From contig NZ_LZKU01000256.1 of the NCBI RefSeq assembly GCF_001672975.1, forward strand, positions 1-64,000: a stretch of DNA of 64,000 bases, given 5' to 3'. Under the pieces are notes generated by a model. The model did no database searches. It was not told the DNA's origin and was given only the letters and a program-made list of their open reading frames with translations. Shown one piece after another: positions 41,692-49,873 of this stretch (positions within the stretch are counted from its first letter, which is position 1; every line of letters starts with the position of its first letter). The translations under genes were made by a program, and so were the position numbers. This DNA is from Mycobacterium sp. 1465703.0. GTDB taxonomy: Bacteria > Actinomycetota > Actinomycetes > Mycobacteriales > Mycobacteriaceae.

Positions 41692-43430
41692 GGATGCCCT
41701 CGGGGCGGTGATTCTGGTGGTTCGGCGTTGACGGCCGCCTCGGCGGTGGGCCGTTGAGCCTCACCGTCGTTGAGAGCGGTCTCGGATTTATGCGGAGTTG
41801 CCTTGCGGGCCTTGGGCTTTGACGTGGCCTTCTTCGGCGCGGCCTTCTTTGCCGGCGCCTTCTTTGCGGGTGCTTTGCCGACCCGGCTTTGCGCTCTGGC
41901 CGCCGCCTTCCGCTCGGCGTACAGGTCGACCTCCGGCAATTCACCGACCGGCCAGTTGGCGAGCGTGTCCAGATACAGCTGGCGTACCTCGGCGATGCGC
42001 TCCGGCAGGGTGTCAAGCGTCCAGTCCTGCACCGAAATCGGCGGAAAGACCGCGACGTCGACGGTGCCCGGGTTGATGACGGTCGAGTTCCGGGCGGCAA
42101 CGAGCTCGGCGTTGCGGATCACGATCGGGACGATCGGGATACCCGCCGCCATCGCAATCCTGAACGGCCCCTTCTTGAATGGGCCGACTTCAGTGGTGTC
42201 GACCCGGGTGCCCTCTGGGGCGATCACGATGGAAAGCCCCTTGCGTGCGCGATCTTCGACCTCGTGCAACATCTCCACCGCGGCCGCCTGATCATCGCGG
42301 TCGATGAACACGCTGTCCACCAGCTTTCCGATCGTGCCCATGACGGGGTCTTTCTGCAGCTCCTTCTTGCCCACCCCGACCCAGTTGTCGCGCACCAGCG
42401 CGCCGGTGATGATCGGGTCAATCTGGTTGCGGTGGTTGAAGATAAAGACCGCCGGACGTTGCGCGGTCAGATTCTCCTCGCCGATCACGTTGAGATGCAC
42501 GCCCGCGATCGCCAGCGACAACTGGGAGAAGTTGGAGGTGAAGAAATTGACGCCACGGCGCCGGTTGCGGGTCAGCACACCGATGCCTACCGCGCCGGCC
42601 GCTACCGGGAACATCGAGCCGAAGCCGGCGAGTGTGCGCAGCTGCCGCCGAAGGCCCACCGGTCCGCGGCTGCTGAATCTCAGGATCGGCCAACCGCGTC
42701 GCTTGGCCACCGCGGCCATCTTGCCTTCCGGATTCGTCGGCCGCGGGTTGCCGACCAGGTACATCAGCGCGACGTCCTCGTCGCCGTCGGCGTAGAAGTA
42801 GCTGTCTTTGAGATCGATGTCATGCTCGGCGGCAAAGCGTTGTACCGCAGCGGCTTTGCCCGGCCCCCACAGGATCGGCTTCTGGACGCCGCCGGTGAGC
42901 AGGCCGTCCTCGGTGGTCTCGAACTTATTGGTGAGCATGTTGGGAATGCCGAGGAAACGCGCGACCGGGTTGACCTGGATGGTCAGCGCTGACGAGCTGA
43001 GCACCACGGTGTGGCCGCGGGCCATGTGAGCGCGCACCAATTCGCGCATCTCCGGATAGATCCGGGACTCGATACGCTGGATGAACATCCGCTCGCCGAT
43101 CTCTTCCAAGTCGTCGAGCAGTCGCCCGGTCAGTGCCGCCGCGGCCTTACCGATGAGGTCCTCGAACTCGATGCGCCCGAGGGTGTGGCTCAGGCCGGCC
43201 TGCACCATGCCCAGCAGCTCGCCCACGCCCATGTCACGACGCAGCAGTCGTTCCTGGGTCAGGATGAGTGCGGTGAACCCGGCGACCAGCGTGCCGTCCA
43301 GGTCGAAGAACGCACCGATCTTGGGCCCGGGCGGGCTGGCCATGATCTCGGCCACCGAGCCGGGCAACCGCATGTCCTGCCCGGACTTTGCGGTATCCCG
43401 CTCGTCGCCTTGTTCTTTCGGTGCGCTCAC
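41688..43430 (-). CDS. plsC: Bifunctional HAD phosphatase / 1-acylglycerol-3-phosphate acyltransferase
   Basis: Makes phosphatidic acid from lysophosphatidic acid. The start is GTG at 43430, overlapping the WS/DGAT stop as GTGA; 580 residues, equal to Rv2483c. An N-terminal HAD domain has DLDGT at 43-47 and DGDEDVALMYLVGNP near 215-229; it is annotated as phosphoserine phosphatase-like but of unproven activity. The acyltransferase domain has H333-RNQI-D338 and PEGTR at 405-409. The last 70 residues start with a Lys/Ala/Pro-rich, histone-like stretch (508-549, APAKKAPAKKAAPKK). It lies between WS/DGAT and plsB2 with 4-bp overlaps on both sides. Confidence 0.95.
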   Translation of the reverse strand: MSAPKEQGDERDTAKSGQDMRLPGSVAEIMASPPGPKIGAFFDLDGTLVAGFTALILTQERLLRRDMGVGELLGMVQAGLSHTLGRIEFEDLIGKAAAALTGRLLDDLEEIGERMFIQRIESRIYPEMRELVRAHMARGHTVVLSSSALTIQVNPVARFLGIPNMLTNKFETTEDGLLTGGVQKPILWGPGKAAAVQRFAAEHDIDLKDSYFYADGDEDVALMYLVGNPRPTNPEGKMAAVAKRRGWPILRFSSRGPVGLRRQLRTLAGFGSMFPVAAGAVGIGVLTRNRRRGVNFFTSNFSQLSLAIAGVHLNVIGEENLTAQRPAVFIFNHRNQIDPIITGALVRDNWVGVGKKELQKDPVMGTIGKLVDSVFIDRDDQAAAVEMLHEVEDRARKGLSIVIAPEGTRVDTTEVGPFKKGPFRIAMAAGIPIVPIVIRNAELVAARNSTVINPGTVDVAVFPPISVQDWTLDTLPERIAEVRQLYLDTLANWPVGELPEVDLYAERKAAARAQSRVGKAPAKKAPAKKAAPKKATSKPKARKATPHKSETALNDGEAQRPTAEAAVNAEPPESPPRGHP

Positions 43431-44902
43431 GAGCCCGACGCCGATCGAGACGACACGGCCGGTTGGGTGAACGAGGCGGGTACCGCTTGCGCTGGTGTGT
43501 CGCCGGCCAGCGCCAGGATCTCGTCGAAACCCTCCAACAGGCACTGGGCGAACAGCGCCTCGTTTCGCACCGCCGCCCTGTCGTAGCGCACGGTGATCGT
43601 GCACCAGCCACCCCGCGAAATCAGCACCACCATCATCGCCACGCCCGGCAGCGGACCGATACCGTACTGCCGCAAAACTTTTGCGCCCGCGATGTAGGTG
43701 TCTCCGGGGAACACCGGGACGTTGCTGGCCTGTACGTCGGAGCCGATCACCGAGCCGGTGATCCCTTCCAGCACCGCGGTCGGCAAGACGCTGAGCACCG
43801 GCGCCATCGAACCGATGATGTTCATCGCGGGCTCGTCACGGCGCTGCGTCATCTGAGCGCGAATCTTTTTCATCCGCGAGACGGGGTCGACGGTGCCGAT
43901 CGGCGCCGCCAGGTTGACGCCGGTGAACCGGTTGCCACCGGCGGTATCCGCTTCGGCCCGCAAGTTGACCGGCACCGCCATCGGCAGCGTGCTGACCGGC
44001 ACGCCGAACGCCTCGTGGTAGCGGCGCAACGCGCCACACAGCCCGGCAAGGTAGGCATCGTTGATCGAGCCGCCACCCGCTTTTGCGGCTTTGTGCAAGT
44101 CGGCGAGCGGGATATCGATCGCCTCGCTGCGGGTGGCCAGGCTGCGCCGGCGCAGCAGCGGCGACGGCTCAGCGGCCCGGTTGAGCACCCGGGCGCCCGA
44201 CATGGCGTACCTGACGATCCCCGAAACGGTGGCCGTCGGTTCCAGCACCGCCCGCCCGGCCGCCGATACCGCGCCCGACAGCGCACCCATCACACCGCCG
44301 ACGACGGCGACGGGCAGGTGGTTAATGCCCTGGCGCATCAGGTCATTGGACGTCAGGTCCTGCGGGACGGGCAGCGGCAGCGTGGGCTTGGCCGGCGGAT
44401 TGCGCTCCAGGTCATAGATCTCGGCGAACATCTGAACCCCGCCGACACCGTCGGTGACGGCATGACTTATATGCAGTAGCGTCGCGGCCTTTCCGTCGGG
44501 CAAGCCCTCGACCAGCGTGGCCGTCCACAGCGGCCGTGAGATGTCCATCGGCGACTGCAGGATGAGGTCGGCGAGATCGAATACTTCACGCAGCGTGCCG
44601 GGTTCGGACACCCGCACCCGCCGCACATGGAAATCGAGGTTGAAATCGGGATCGACCACCCAGCGCGGCGCCGCCGTCGGCAGGGTTGGCACGACGACCT
44701 TTTGCCGCAGCCGCAGCACTCGTCGGGAGGCATTTTCGAATCGGGTTCGGAACTGCTCCCAGTCCGGCGTGGTGTCCAGGAGCTCCAGCGCCATGATCCC
44801 GGACCGGGTGCGCGGGTTTGCCTCGCCCCTGTGCAGTAGGTAATCGACCGGCCCCAGCTCGTCGGACAACTTCAGCGCCTCGACGGACTCAGTCATGGTC
44901 AT
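43427..44902 (-). CDS. Wax ester synthase / diacylglycerol acyltransferase family protein (Rv2484c-type)
   Basis: Likely acyl-CoA-dependent acyltransferase of the bacterial WS/DGAT family that makes triacylglycerol or wax esters. 491 residues. The condensation motif HHxxxDG appears as S146-H147-AVT-D151-G152 (LLHISHAVTDGVGG), so the first His is Ser and only the second, catalytic His is kept. PLWTATLVEGLPDG and the later PVNLRAEAD, GNRFTGVNLAAP are family segments. It overlaps plsC by 4 bp, placing it directly with phosphatidate synthesis. Confidence 0.92.
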   Translation of the reverse strand: MTMTESVEALKLSDELGPVDYLLHRGEANPRTRSGIMALELLDTTPDWEQFRTRFENASRRVLRLRQKVVVPTLPTAAPRWVVDPDFNLDFHVRRVRVSEPGTLREVFDLADLILQSPMDISRPLWTATLVEGLPDGKAATLLHISHAVTDGVGGVQMFAEIYDLERNPPAKPTLPLPVPQDLTSNDLMRQGINHLPVAVVGGVMGALSGAVSAAGRAVLEPTATVSGIVRYAMSGARVLNRAAEPSPLLRRRSLATRSEAIDIPLADLHKAAKAGGGSINDAYLAGLCGALRRYHEAFGVPVSTLPMAVPVNLRAEADTAGGNRFTGVNLAAPIGTVDPVSRMKKIRAQMTQRRDEPAMNIIGSMAPVLSVLPTAVLEGITGSVIGSDVQASNVPVFPGDTYIAGAKVLRQYGIGPLPGVAMMVVLISRGGWCTITVRYDRAAVRNEALFAQCLLEGFDEILALAGDTPAQAVPASFTQPAVSSRSASGS

Positions 44903-45034
44903 CAGCTCGACGCACCAGCCTTGTCACCGTCGATCAAGCCTCCTGCCTTGGACCCCACCCAACCCCAATGGTCTACCCAACGCTAGTCGGGTTACCGCGC
45001 TGGTGAAAGGAGCGGCGAGTACTCGAACGCGGGC

Positions 45035-46276
45035 TCAGCTGGCCGAAGTGGCCGACAGCGGCAGCGAATCCAGCAATGAGCTGACGCGGCGCCCGTAGAC
45101 GACACCGAGGAAATCTGCGACAGCGTCGGCGGCCAGCTGCGATCGAACCGTGGGGGTGATGTCGAAAGCGTGGTGGGCGTTGCCGAGTTCGGCGTGCGCC
45201 ACCGAGGCCGCGCCGGCCCCGCGCAGCGCCGCGCAGAAAGTGCGCGCCTGGCCGCTGGGCACCAATTCGTCCTTCTCACCGTGCAGTACGAAGAAGGGCG
45301 GCGCGTCGCTGCGTACGTACGAAATCGGCGATGCCGCAGCGAAGCGCTCCGGCTCATCGGCGTAGCGGGCCTTGATCACGAACTGCTCGAGGAACGGCAG
45401 CATCAACGGGTGCATGTTCTCGGAGTCGGTGAAGTCATAGACACCGTAGTAGGGCGCGACCGCCTGCACGCTGGTGTCGGCATGTTCGAAACCGGGTTGG
45501 AAGGTTGGGTCGTTCGGCGTGAGCGCCGCCAGTGAGGCGAGATGCCCGCCCGCCGACCCGCCGGTGATAGCGATGAAATCGGAGTCGCCGCCATAGTCGG
45601 CGATGTTCTCGCGGACCCACGCGATCGCCCTTTTGACGTCGATGAGGTGTGCCGGGAACGTCGCGCGCGGGCTCTTGCTGTAGTCGATCGAGACGCAGAT
45701 CCAACCGAGTTGGACCATTCGGCTCATCAGCGTGTAGGCCTGCGGCCGCCTGCCATTCAGCGCCCACGCCCCGCCCGGCACCTGGATCAGCACCGGCGCC
45801 CGGCAACCGGGCGCCAGATCGTCACGCCGCCAGATGTCGAGCAAGTGGTCGCGCGAACTCGGGCCGTAGGAGATGTCGGATGTCTGCGCCGCGTATCGGC
45901 GATGCGGCCCGGGCCTCCCTAACAGCCCACCGCGTGGGGCGCACAGGGCCCCAACCGCAGCGGGGTGACATACCTGCCCGCGGAAGTCGGGTCCGAAGGA
46001 CTCCTCGAGCGCGGCGGTGAGGGTTTGGTCCGCCCGTTGGGCGGCCCAGGTCTTGCCCACGACCGACGTACGCGAGACGCGCGACAGTGCGTGCCCGGTC
46101 ACCACGTGCGGGGGAAACTCCGTGAAAAGCCAACCGGCGAAGCAGCCCAGGGCGAACGGCCCGCCGCGCAGCGCGAGGTTGCCGAGCCGATAGACATTAC
46201 GGGCTTCGGCCGCCAGACGTGCCGCCTGCGCTCCCGCCCACCCGCAGGGTGAAGTCCGATCACCGGCCACGCTCAT
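45035..46276 (-). CDS. lipQ: Alpha/beta-hydrolase esterase/carboxylesterase LipQ
   Basis: 413 residues from ATG at 46276 (AGGTGA 7 nt upstream). Hormone-sensitive-lipase-like fold: QVPGGAWALNG (oxyanion HGG-type motif, here VPGGAW), nucleophile Ser241 in GGSAGG, Asp336 (GEKDELVPSGQ) and a catalytic His in NAHHAFD (368/369). A hydrophobic N-terminal segment (GGPFALGCFAGWLFTEF) could anchor it. It is the counterpart of Rv2485c. It probably hydrolyses short- to medium-chain esters. It lies upstream of the WS/DGAT gene on the same strand, with a gap of about 130 bp. Confidence 0.92.
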   Translation of the reverse strand: MSVAGDRTSPCGWAGAQAARLAAEARNVYRLGNLALRGGPFALGCFAGWLFTEFPPHVVTGHALSRVSRTSVVGKTWAAQRADQTLTAALEESFGPDFRGQVCHPAAVGALCAPRGGLLGRPGPHRRYAAQTSDISYGPSSRDHLLDIWRRDDLAPGCRAPVLIQVPGGAWALNGRRPQAYTLMSRMVQLGWICVSIDYSKSPRATFPAHLIDVKRAIAWVRENIADYGGDSDFIAITGGSAGGHLASLAALTPNDPTFQPGFEHADTSVQAVAPYYGVYDFTDSENMHPLMLPFLEQFVIKARYADEPERFAAASPISYVRSDAPPFFVLHGEKDELVPSGQARTFCAALRGAGAASVAHAELGNAHHAFDITPTVRSQLAADAVADFLGVVYGRRVSSLLDSLPLSATSAS

Positions 46277-46462
46277 TGCAACGTCACCTCTCGACGTTAT
46301 GCACACGCCTCGCTGCGGTTAACGGCCGATGACCGGCCGATGTTGAACGTGTGTCGAGGGTCACCACGATAACCGATATTTGCGGCGCGGGAAGGCCTTT
46401 CGCGCGCGTGGCGACGGTGAATCGGATCGCGGGGTGGGGTTGGATAGACTGACCTGCACATT

Positions 46463-46536
46463 GCCTCCGTAGCTCAGGTGGATAGAGCAAGGGCCTTCTA
46501 ATCCCTAGGTCGCACGTTCGAGTCGTGCCGGGGGCA
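46463..46536 (+). tRNA. tRNA-Arg (anticodon TCT)
   Basis: 74-nt cloverleaf: acceptor GCCTCCG/CGGGGGC (one T-G wobble), D-arm GCTC/GAGC, anticodon loop CTTCTAA with TCT at 34-36, T-arm GCACG-TTCGAGT-CGTGC. The anticodon stem AGGGC/TCCCT has a C-T mismatch next to the loop. It borders an accessory patch on its 3' side. Confidence 0.93.
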
Positions 46537-46546
46537 CCGGAAATAA

Positions 46547-46573
46547 CCAGTGCTGGCCGAGGCCCTGCACTGG
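46547..46573 (+). terminator. Possible terminator hairpin after tRNA-Arg
   Basis: CCAGTGC (46547-46553) pairs with GCACTGG (46567-46573), with GGCC/GGCC pairing inside. It starts 10 bp past the tRNA, without a U-tract. Confidence 0.4.
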
Positions 46574-46612
46574 CGTGGCCATTACAGCAGCTGTCGCTGT
46601 TTCAGCAACGCC

Positions 46613-46654
46613 CCCGCGCCTAGGTGGTCACCAGACGTGACTACCTAGGCGGGG
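46613..46654. repeat. Large imperfect palindrome downstream of tRNA-Arg
   Basis: Arms 46617-46630 and 46638-46651 pair over 14 bp with a single G-T position around a 7-nt loop (CCAGACG). A bulged C3/G3 extension reaches 46613-46654. It lies between tRNA-Arg and the minus-strand gene ending at 46725. It may be that gene's terminator or a boundary element of the accessory patch. Confidence 0.5.
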
Positions 46655-46724
46655 TCTGGACAACCGCAATACGCAGCACCGGAGCGTTGGCGCATGGCTG
46701 TCGATCACCTGATAGCTTGGCGCC

Positions 46725-47036
46725 TTACTCGACTTCGATCGTCTGGCTGACGTAGTTCTCCCAGGTGGCGATTTGGCCTGCATCGACCATGAGGCCCTGG
46801 AAATCGGGATCGGAAGTAAGGGCCTCCTGGATCCGGCCATATGTGGCCCAGTCCTGGGCGGTCGTCAAAAAGCCGATGGAATTAGTGCCGGGACCTCCGA
46901 CCATGTTGACCAGCACGGTGACATTCTCCGCGCCATGCTTGCGGGCAAGCCCGCTCGCTCGCTTTAGCTGCTTTTGAATGTCATCCCAGGAAGTCCCAGG
47001 ATTCGGATGAACGATCGTGGTAGCGAGGATGGCCAT
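46725..47036 (-). CDS. Small hypothetical protein, possibly a dimeric alpha/beta-barrel fold
   Basis: 103 residues from ATG at 47036 with GGAAGG-type sequence upstream. AILATTIVHPNPGTSWDDIQKQLK, NVTVLVNMVGGPGTNSIGF and TTAQDWATYGRIQEALTSDPDFQ suggest a beta-alpha-beta sandwich like the ABM/NIPSNAP dimeric barrels, but I do not recognise a named family with certainty. There is no signal peptide. Codon use is less GC-biased than in the flanking core genes. A short ORF (47101-47250) lies just upstream on the same strand. Confidence 0.7.
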   Translation of the reverse strand: MAILATTIVHPNPGTSWDDIQKQLKRASGLARKHGAENVTVLVNMVGGPGTNSIGFLTTAQDWATYGRIQEALTSDPDFQGLMVDAGQIATWENYVSQTIEVE

Positions 47037-47100
47037 GAGGGGACCTTCCGCTCGAAGGGAACAGGACCCTATTAGTCTCCGGCCCGGCAGAGTGAGCGGT

Positions 47101-47250
47101 CTAGAGTAGCGAATACGTCATTCCTGCCGACGCCAGTAAGCGATTGCCTACTGCTCCCGCGCGAGCCACTCCGGTTGCCATTGAACCTGCAAACCCCAGG
47201 ACGGCTCCAACCAGCGGTTTCTGCGAAAAGTGATTAGCGACCGCAAACAT
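47101..47250 (-). CDS. Candidate 49-aa hydrophobic small protein
   Basis: ATG at 47250 to TAG at 47101. The peptide starts MFAVANHFSQKPLVGAVLGF, continues with Gly/Ala-rich AGSMATGVARAGAVGNRL and ends SAGMTYSLL. A Gly/Ala-rich central part could form one membrane helix. AGGT lies 6 nt before the ATG. It is 64 bp upstream of, and on the same strand as, the 46725-47036 gene. The amino-acid pattern looks protein-like, but the length makes it uncertain. Confidence 0.35.
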   Translation of the reverse strand: MFAVANHFSQKPLVGAVLGFAGSMATGVARAGAVGNRLLASAGMTYSLL

Positions 47251-47307
47251 GGGTACCTGATAGCGCAACTACTGGTCCGCGATCACTGAGCAGGAAAATT
47301 CAACAGG

Positions 47308-47499
47308 ATGTTGTCCCCCACACACCGAAGTTCAGCAAACAGAGTCAGACACAAGCAAGGATTAATGGTCCCTTGCTTGAATCCGAATCACAAATACATT
47401 CAAGAATGTCCCAAATGCAACTCAATACACGAAACGCAAAATCAGAACGACGAGTATTGCGCTAATTGCAAAGAACATAGCGTGACGGTCCATTATTAA
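47308..47499 (+). CDS. Small zinc-ribbon-like protein, AT-rich
   Basis: 63 codons from 47308. A start at the ATG at 47365 (AAGGA just upstream) would give 44 residues and is more likely. Two CxxC knuckles, ECPKCNSIH and YCANCKEH, about 16 residues apart, are the pattern of a zinc ribbon. Codon use (AAA, AAT, ATT, ACA) and base composition are strikingly AT-rich for this genome, suggesting horizontal origin. No named family is recognised. It is divergent from the 47101-47250 ORF. Confidence 0.45.
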   Translation: MLSPTHRSSANRVRHKQGLMVPCLNPNHKYIQECPKCNSIHETQNQNDEYCANCKEHSVTVHY

Positions 47500-47574
47500 G
47501 GAACCGACAAAAGGCGTGATTGACATGGCCTTGCGGCGTTAGCGCCGCTGCGAGGTCGAGACCATCGACTGGCG

Positions 47575-48294
47575 ATGCGGTTTGCGCCACGATATGCCAG
47601 CATTTGGAGAGTGAACGCACGCCGATTCGGTCGCTTGCTGGGCGCTGCGGTGCTAGCGCCCTGTGCGACGCTGCTGAGCCCGGCTCTTTTCGCGACCGCG
47701 GCGCCCTGCCCCGACGTCGAGGTGACATTTGCCCGCGCCACCGGCGAGCCACCCGGCATCGGCGGGGTCGGACAGGCATTCACCAATTCGTTGCGCTCCC
47801 AACTAGGGGGACGGTCCCTCGGGGTCTACGCGGTCAATTACCCGGCCGACGAAGATTTCGCCCCATCAGCGTCCGCCGGCGCCGGCGACGCGCACGCTCA
47901 CGTTCAGTCCATGGTGGCGAACTGCCCCAGCACCAAACTGGTACTTGGTGGATATTCCCAGGGCGCGATGGTGATAGATCTGATCACCATCGCCCAAGCG
48001 CCGGTCGCCGGCTTGATGCCTCAAATATTGACCGCGGACGAAGCGGACCACGTCGCGGCCCTGGCCCTGTTCGGGAATCCGTCGGCCAGATATCTTGGGG
48101 CGCCGGTAAGCGTGGTCAGCCCGTGGTACGGGGCGAAGGCGATTGACTTGTGCGCTGCTGGCGATCCGGTGTGCACCCCGGGCGGCCCGCTCGCGCTGCC
48201 TACCCACGATGAGATGTTCTCGGCGCCGCACCTGTCCTACCAGCAGTCCGGGATGCCCAGTCAGGCCGCCACATTCGTGGCCGGCCGTCTCTAA
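47575..48294 (+). CDS. Secreted cutinase-family esterase (Cfp21/Culp-like)
   Basis: 239 residues from ATG at 47575; GTG at 47611 would give a shorter, more typical signal peptide (VNARRFGRLLGAAVLAPCAT... ending about ATA|AP). The cutinase triad is Ser128 (LVLGGYSQGAMV), Asp197 (AAGDPVCT) and His219 (SAPHLSYQQSGM). The two disulfide pairs (Cys45/Cys117, Cys193/Cys200) are in place. GVYAVNYPADEDF matches mycobacterial Cfp21-type proteins. It is an extracellular esterase or phospholipase. It is convergent with the DJ-1/PfpI gene, with only 3 bp between stops. Confidence 0.92.
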   Translation: MRFAPRYASIWRVNARRFGRLLGAAVLAPCATLLSPALFATAAPCPDVEVTFARATGEPPGIGGVGQAFTNSLRSQLGGRSLGVYAVNYPADEDFAPSASAGAGDAHAHVQSMVANCPSTKLVLGGYSQGAMVIDLITIAQAPVAGLMPQILTADEADHVAALALFGNPSARYLGAPVSVVSPWYGAKAIDLCAAGDPVCTPGGPLALPTHDEMFSAPHLSYQQSGMPSQAATFVAGRL

Positions 48295-48297
48295 TTG

Positions 48298-48993
48298 CTA
48301 GCTGAGTTCTTTCATGAACTCGCGTGCCAGCGGCCCCGCCGACGCGGGATTCTGGCCCGTGAAAAGGTTGCGGTCCTTGACCGTATAGGGCTTCCACATC
48401 TCGCCGCGGGAGAACTCGACGCCCATCTTCACCAGCTCGTCCTCAGCGGTCCAGCGGGCTTTTTCGCGCAGCCCCACGGCATCCTCTTCGTCGTTGGTGA
48501 AGGCCGTGACCCGGTAACCCGCAAAGGGCGAAACGCCGTTTCGACGGGTTGCCATCATGGCCACCGGTGCGTGACAGACGATCGCCAGCGGCTTGCCGGA
48601 TGCGAGAGCTGCGATCAGCAGCCGGCCGGAGTCGGCGTCCTGCCACAGGTCCTCCATCGGGCCGTGCCCGCCCGGATAGTAGACGGCGTCATAGTCCTCG
48701 AGGCGGGCATCGGCCAGTTCGATCGGCCGGCGCAACTCCTCGGCGGATCGAAGGATGTCTTCCAGCTCTCGGGCGATCTTTTCACTTCCGGCCATCGACG
48801 GACGCAGGCTCATCACATCGACATGCGGCACAACGCCTTTCGGTGTGGCCACCACGACCTCGTGACCGGCGCCGGTGAGCTCGCGATACGGCGCCGCGAA
48901 CTCCTCAGCCCAGTAGCCCGTCGGATGTCTGGTGCCGTCCTTGAGGGTCCAATAGCTTGCGCCCGTCACCGCAAACAGCACCTTCGCCATCAC
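48298..48993 (-). CDS. DJ-1/PfpI-family protein (Hsp31/glyoxalase III-like)
   Basis: 231 residues. The nucleophile elbow carries Cys140 (LAIVCHAPVAMM), preceded by YDAVYYPGGHGPMEDLW, where the HGPM segment is the oxyanion region. TGYWAEEFAAPYRELTGAG near 25-43 has the conserved Glu of type 1 glutamine-amidotransferase-like proteins. Members act as glyoxalase III/chaperones or deglycases; the activity here is not proven. The start is GTG at 48993 followed by ATG. The gene lies in the accessory patch. Confidence 0.9.
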   Translation of the reverse strand: MMAKVLFAVTGASYWTLKDGTRHPTGYWAEEFAAPYRELTGAGHEVVVATPKGVVPHVDVMSLRPSMAGSEKIARELEDILRSAEELRRPIELADARLEDYDAVYYPGGHGPMEDLWQDADSGRLLIAALASGKPLAIVCHAPVAMMATRRNGVSPFAGYRVTAFTNDEEDAVGLREKARWTAEDELVKMGVEFSRGEMWKPYTVKDRNLFTGQNPASAGPLAREFMKELS

Positions 48994-49462
48994 TTCTCTC
49001 CCGCTCGGCAGGGTTTGGTGCGTTTAAGCCTCACCCCATCCAATGGCCAGGTCAACCGCCATGCGCGGCCTGTTCCGTACCGGGGATGGTGGCGACGTTC
49101 GCCATGACCGAAACGTGCTGTGAGAGTTCAGACCACGGCCACGGCGAAGGGCGACCGTTACATGCGTCACGAATCCGGTAGCGCATCCGCTAGCAGATTC
49201 GGGCGTCACTCTATGGTGACCGGACGGTGACCGAGTGACTGTTGTGGCCGCCGGGGAATCAGCGCGCAAGTCAATACCATTTGGACCATTTTTTGCCAAT
49301 TTCCATACCGCGCGGCTGACGGGCAAAGCTAACCGGCAAAGTCAAAGTATTGTCAAAAGTCTGTTGACGCACCATTCTGGGAACAGCGTGTCAAAACGAG
49401 CAGATGGCGCTCGCGGGGAGATCATTACTTGGAGCGTCTTCTCTTCGAGGGGTTGGCGATAT
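48994..49462. promoter_or_regulatory. Intergenic region with operator-like repeats (49205-49239)
   Basis: These 469 bp lie between the divergent DJ-1 gene and the orphan at 49463. No gene is supported, although a frame from 49235 runs into the orphan. Direct repeats GGTGACCG (49215-49222 and 49226-49233) are flanked by inverted GTCACTC (49205-49211) and GAGTGAC (49233-49239), a layout typical of a regulator site. Composition falls towards AT after 49260. Confidence 0.4.
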
Positions 49463-49873
49463 ATGGCGTCGAATGACTGGCAGCCGGTGGTGCGCGTCGG
49501 GGAGCCGAAGTTCATAGCTGGCGTTGGCAATCGAATCAAGGTTGTAGTCAAAACAAGGGGCTGGTTAAGCCGCGACTGGCGTTGTTACTTCGGATCGCAG
49601 GTATCGCAGCAACAGCTCGACGCCCGGTACTCTTCCTATCCGTGCTGGGACGAAGTCCAGCGCATCGAGGGCTCCTGCGCAGAGCACGACGCGGAGCGAT
49701 ACATCGAAATGCTCGACGCCGCAATCCATTACGCCAACACTAAGCTGCGTAGCGACGCGCTGCCCAGGGCCGATCTGCAGGGTGCGCGCATCGGGCGGCG
49801 AGGATGCGCGGTGCGTGAGCGCCAGGCCGAACTCGATGAGCTAGCGAAGAAGTTAGCGAAACCCGAGCTGTAA
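49463..49873 (+). CDS. Orphan hypothetical protein
   Basis: 136 residues from ATG at 49463 (GAGGGG about 11 nt upstream); an in-frame GTG at 49235 would add 76 low-complexity residues and is less likely. The sequence opens ASNDWQPVVRVGEPKF, continues IKVVVKTRGWLSRDWRCYFG, and ends in a charged helix (RQAELDELAKKLAKPEL) likely to be coiled coil. It has four Cys. I recognise no family. It sits in the accessory patch beside a repeat-rich region and upstream of a second gene-poor stretch. Confidence 0.6.
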   Translation: MASNDWQPVVRVGEPKFIAGVGNRIKVVVKTRGWLSRDWRCYFGSQVSQQQLDARYSSYPCWDEVQRIEGSCAEHDAERYIEMLDAAIHYANTKLRSDALPRADLQGARIGRRGCAVRERQAELDELAKKLAKPEL

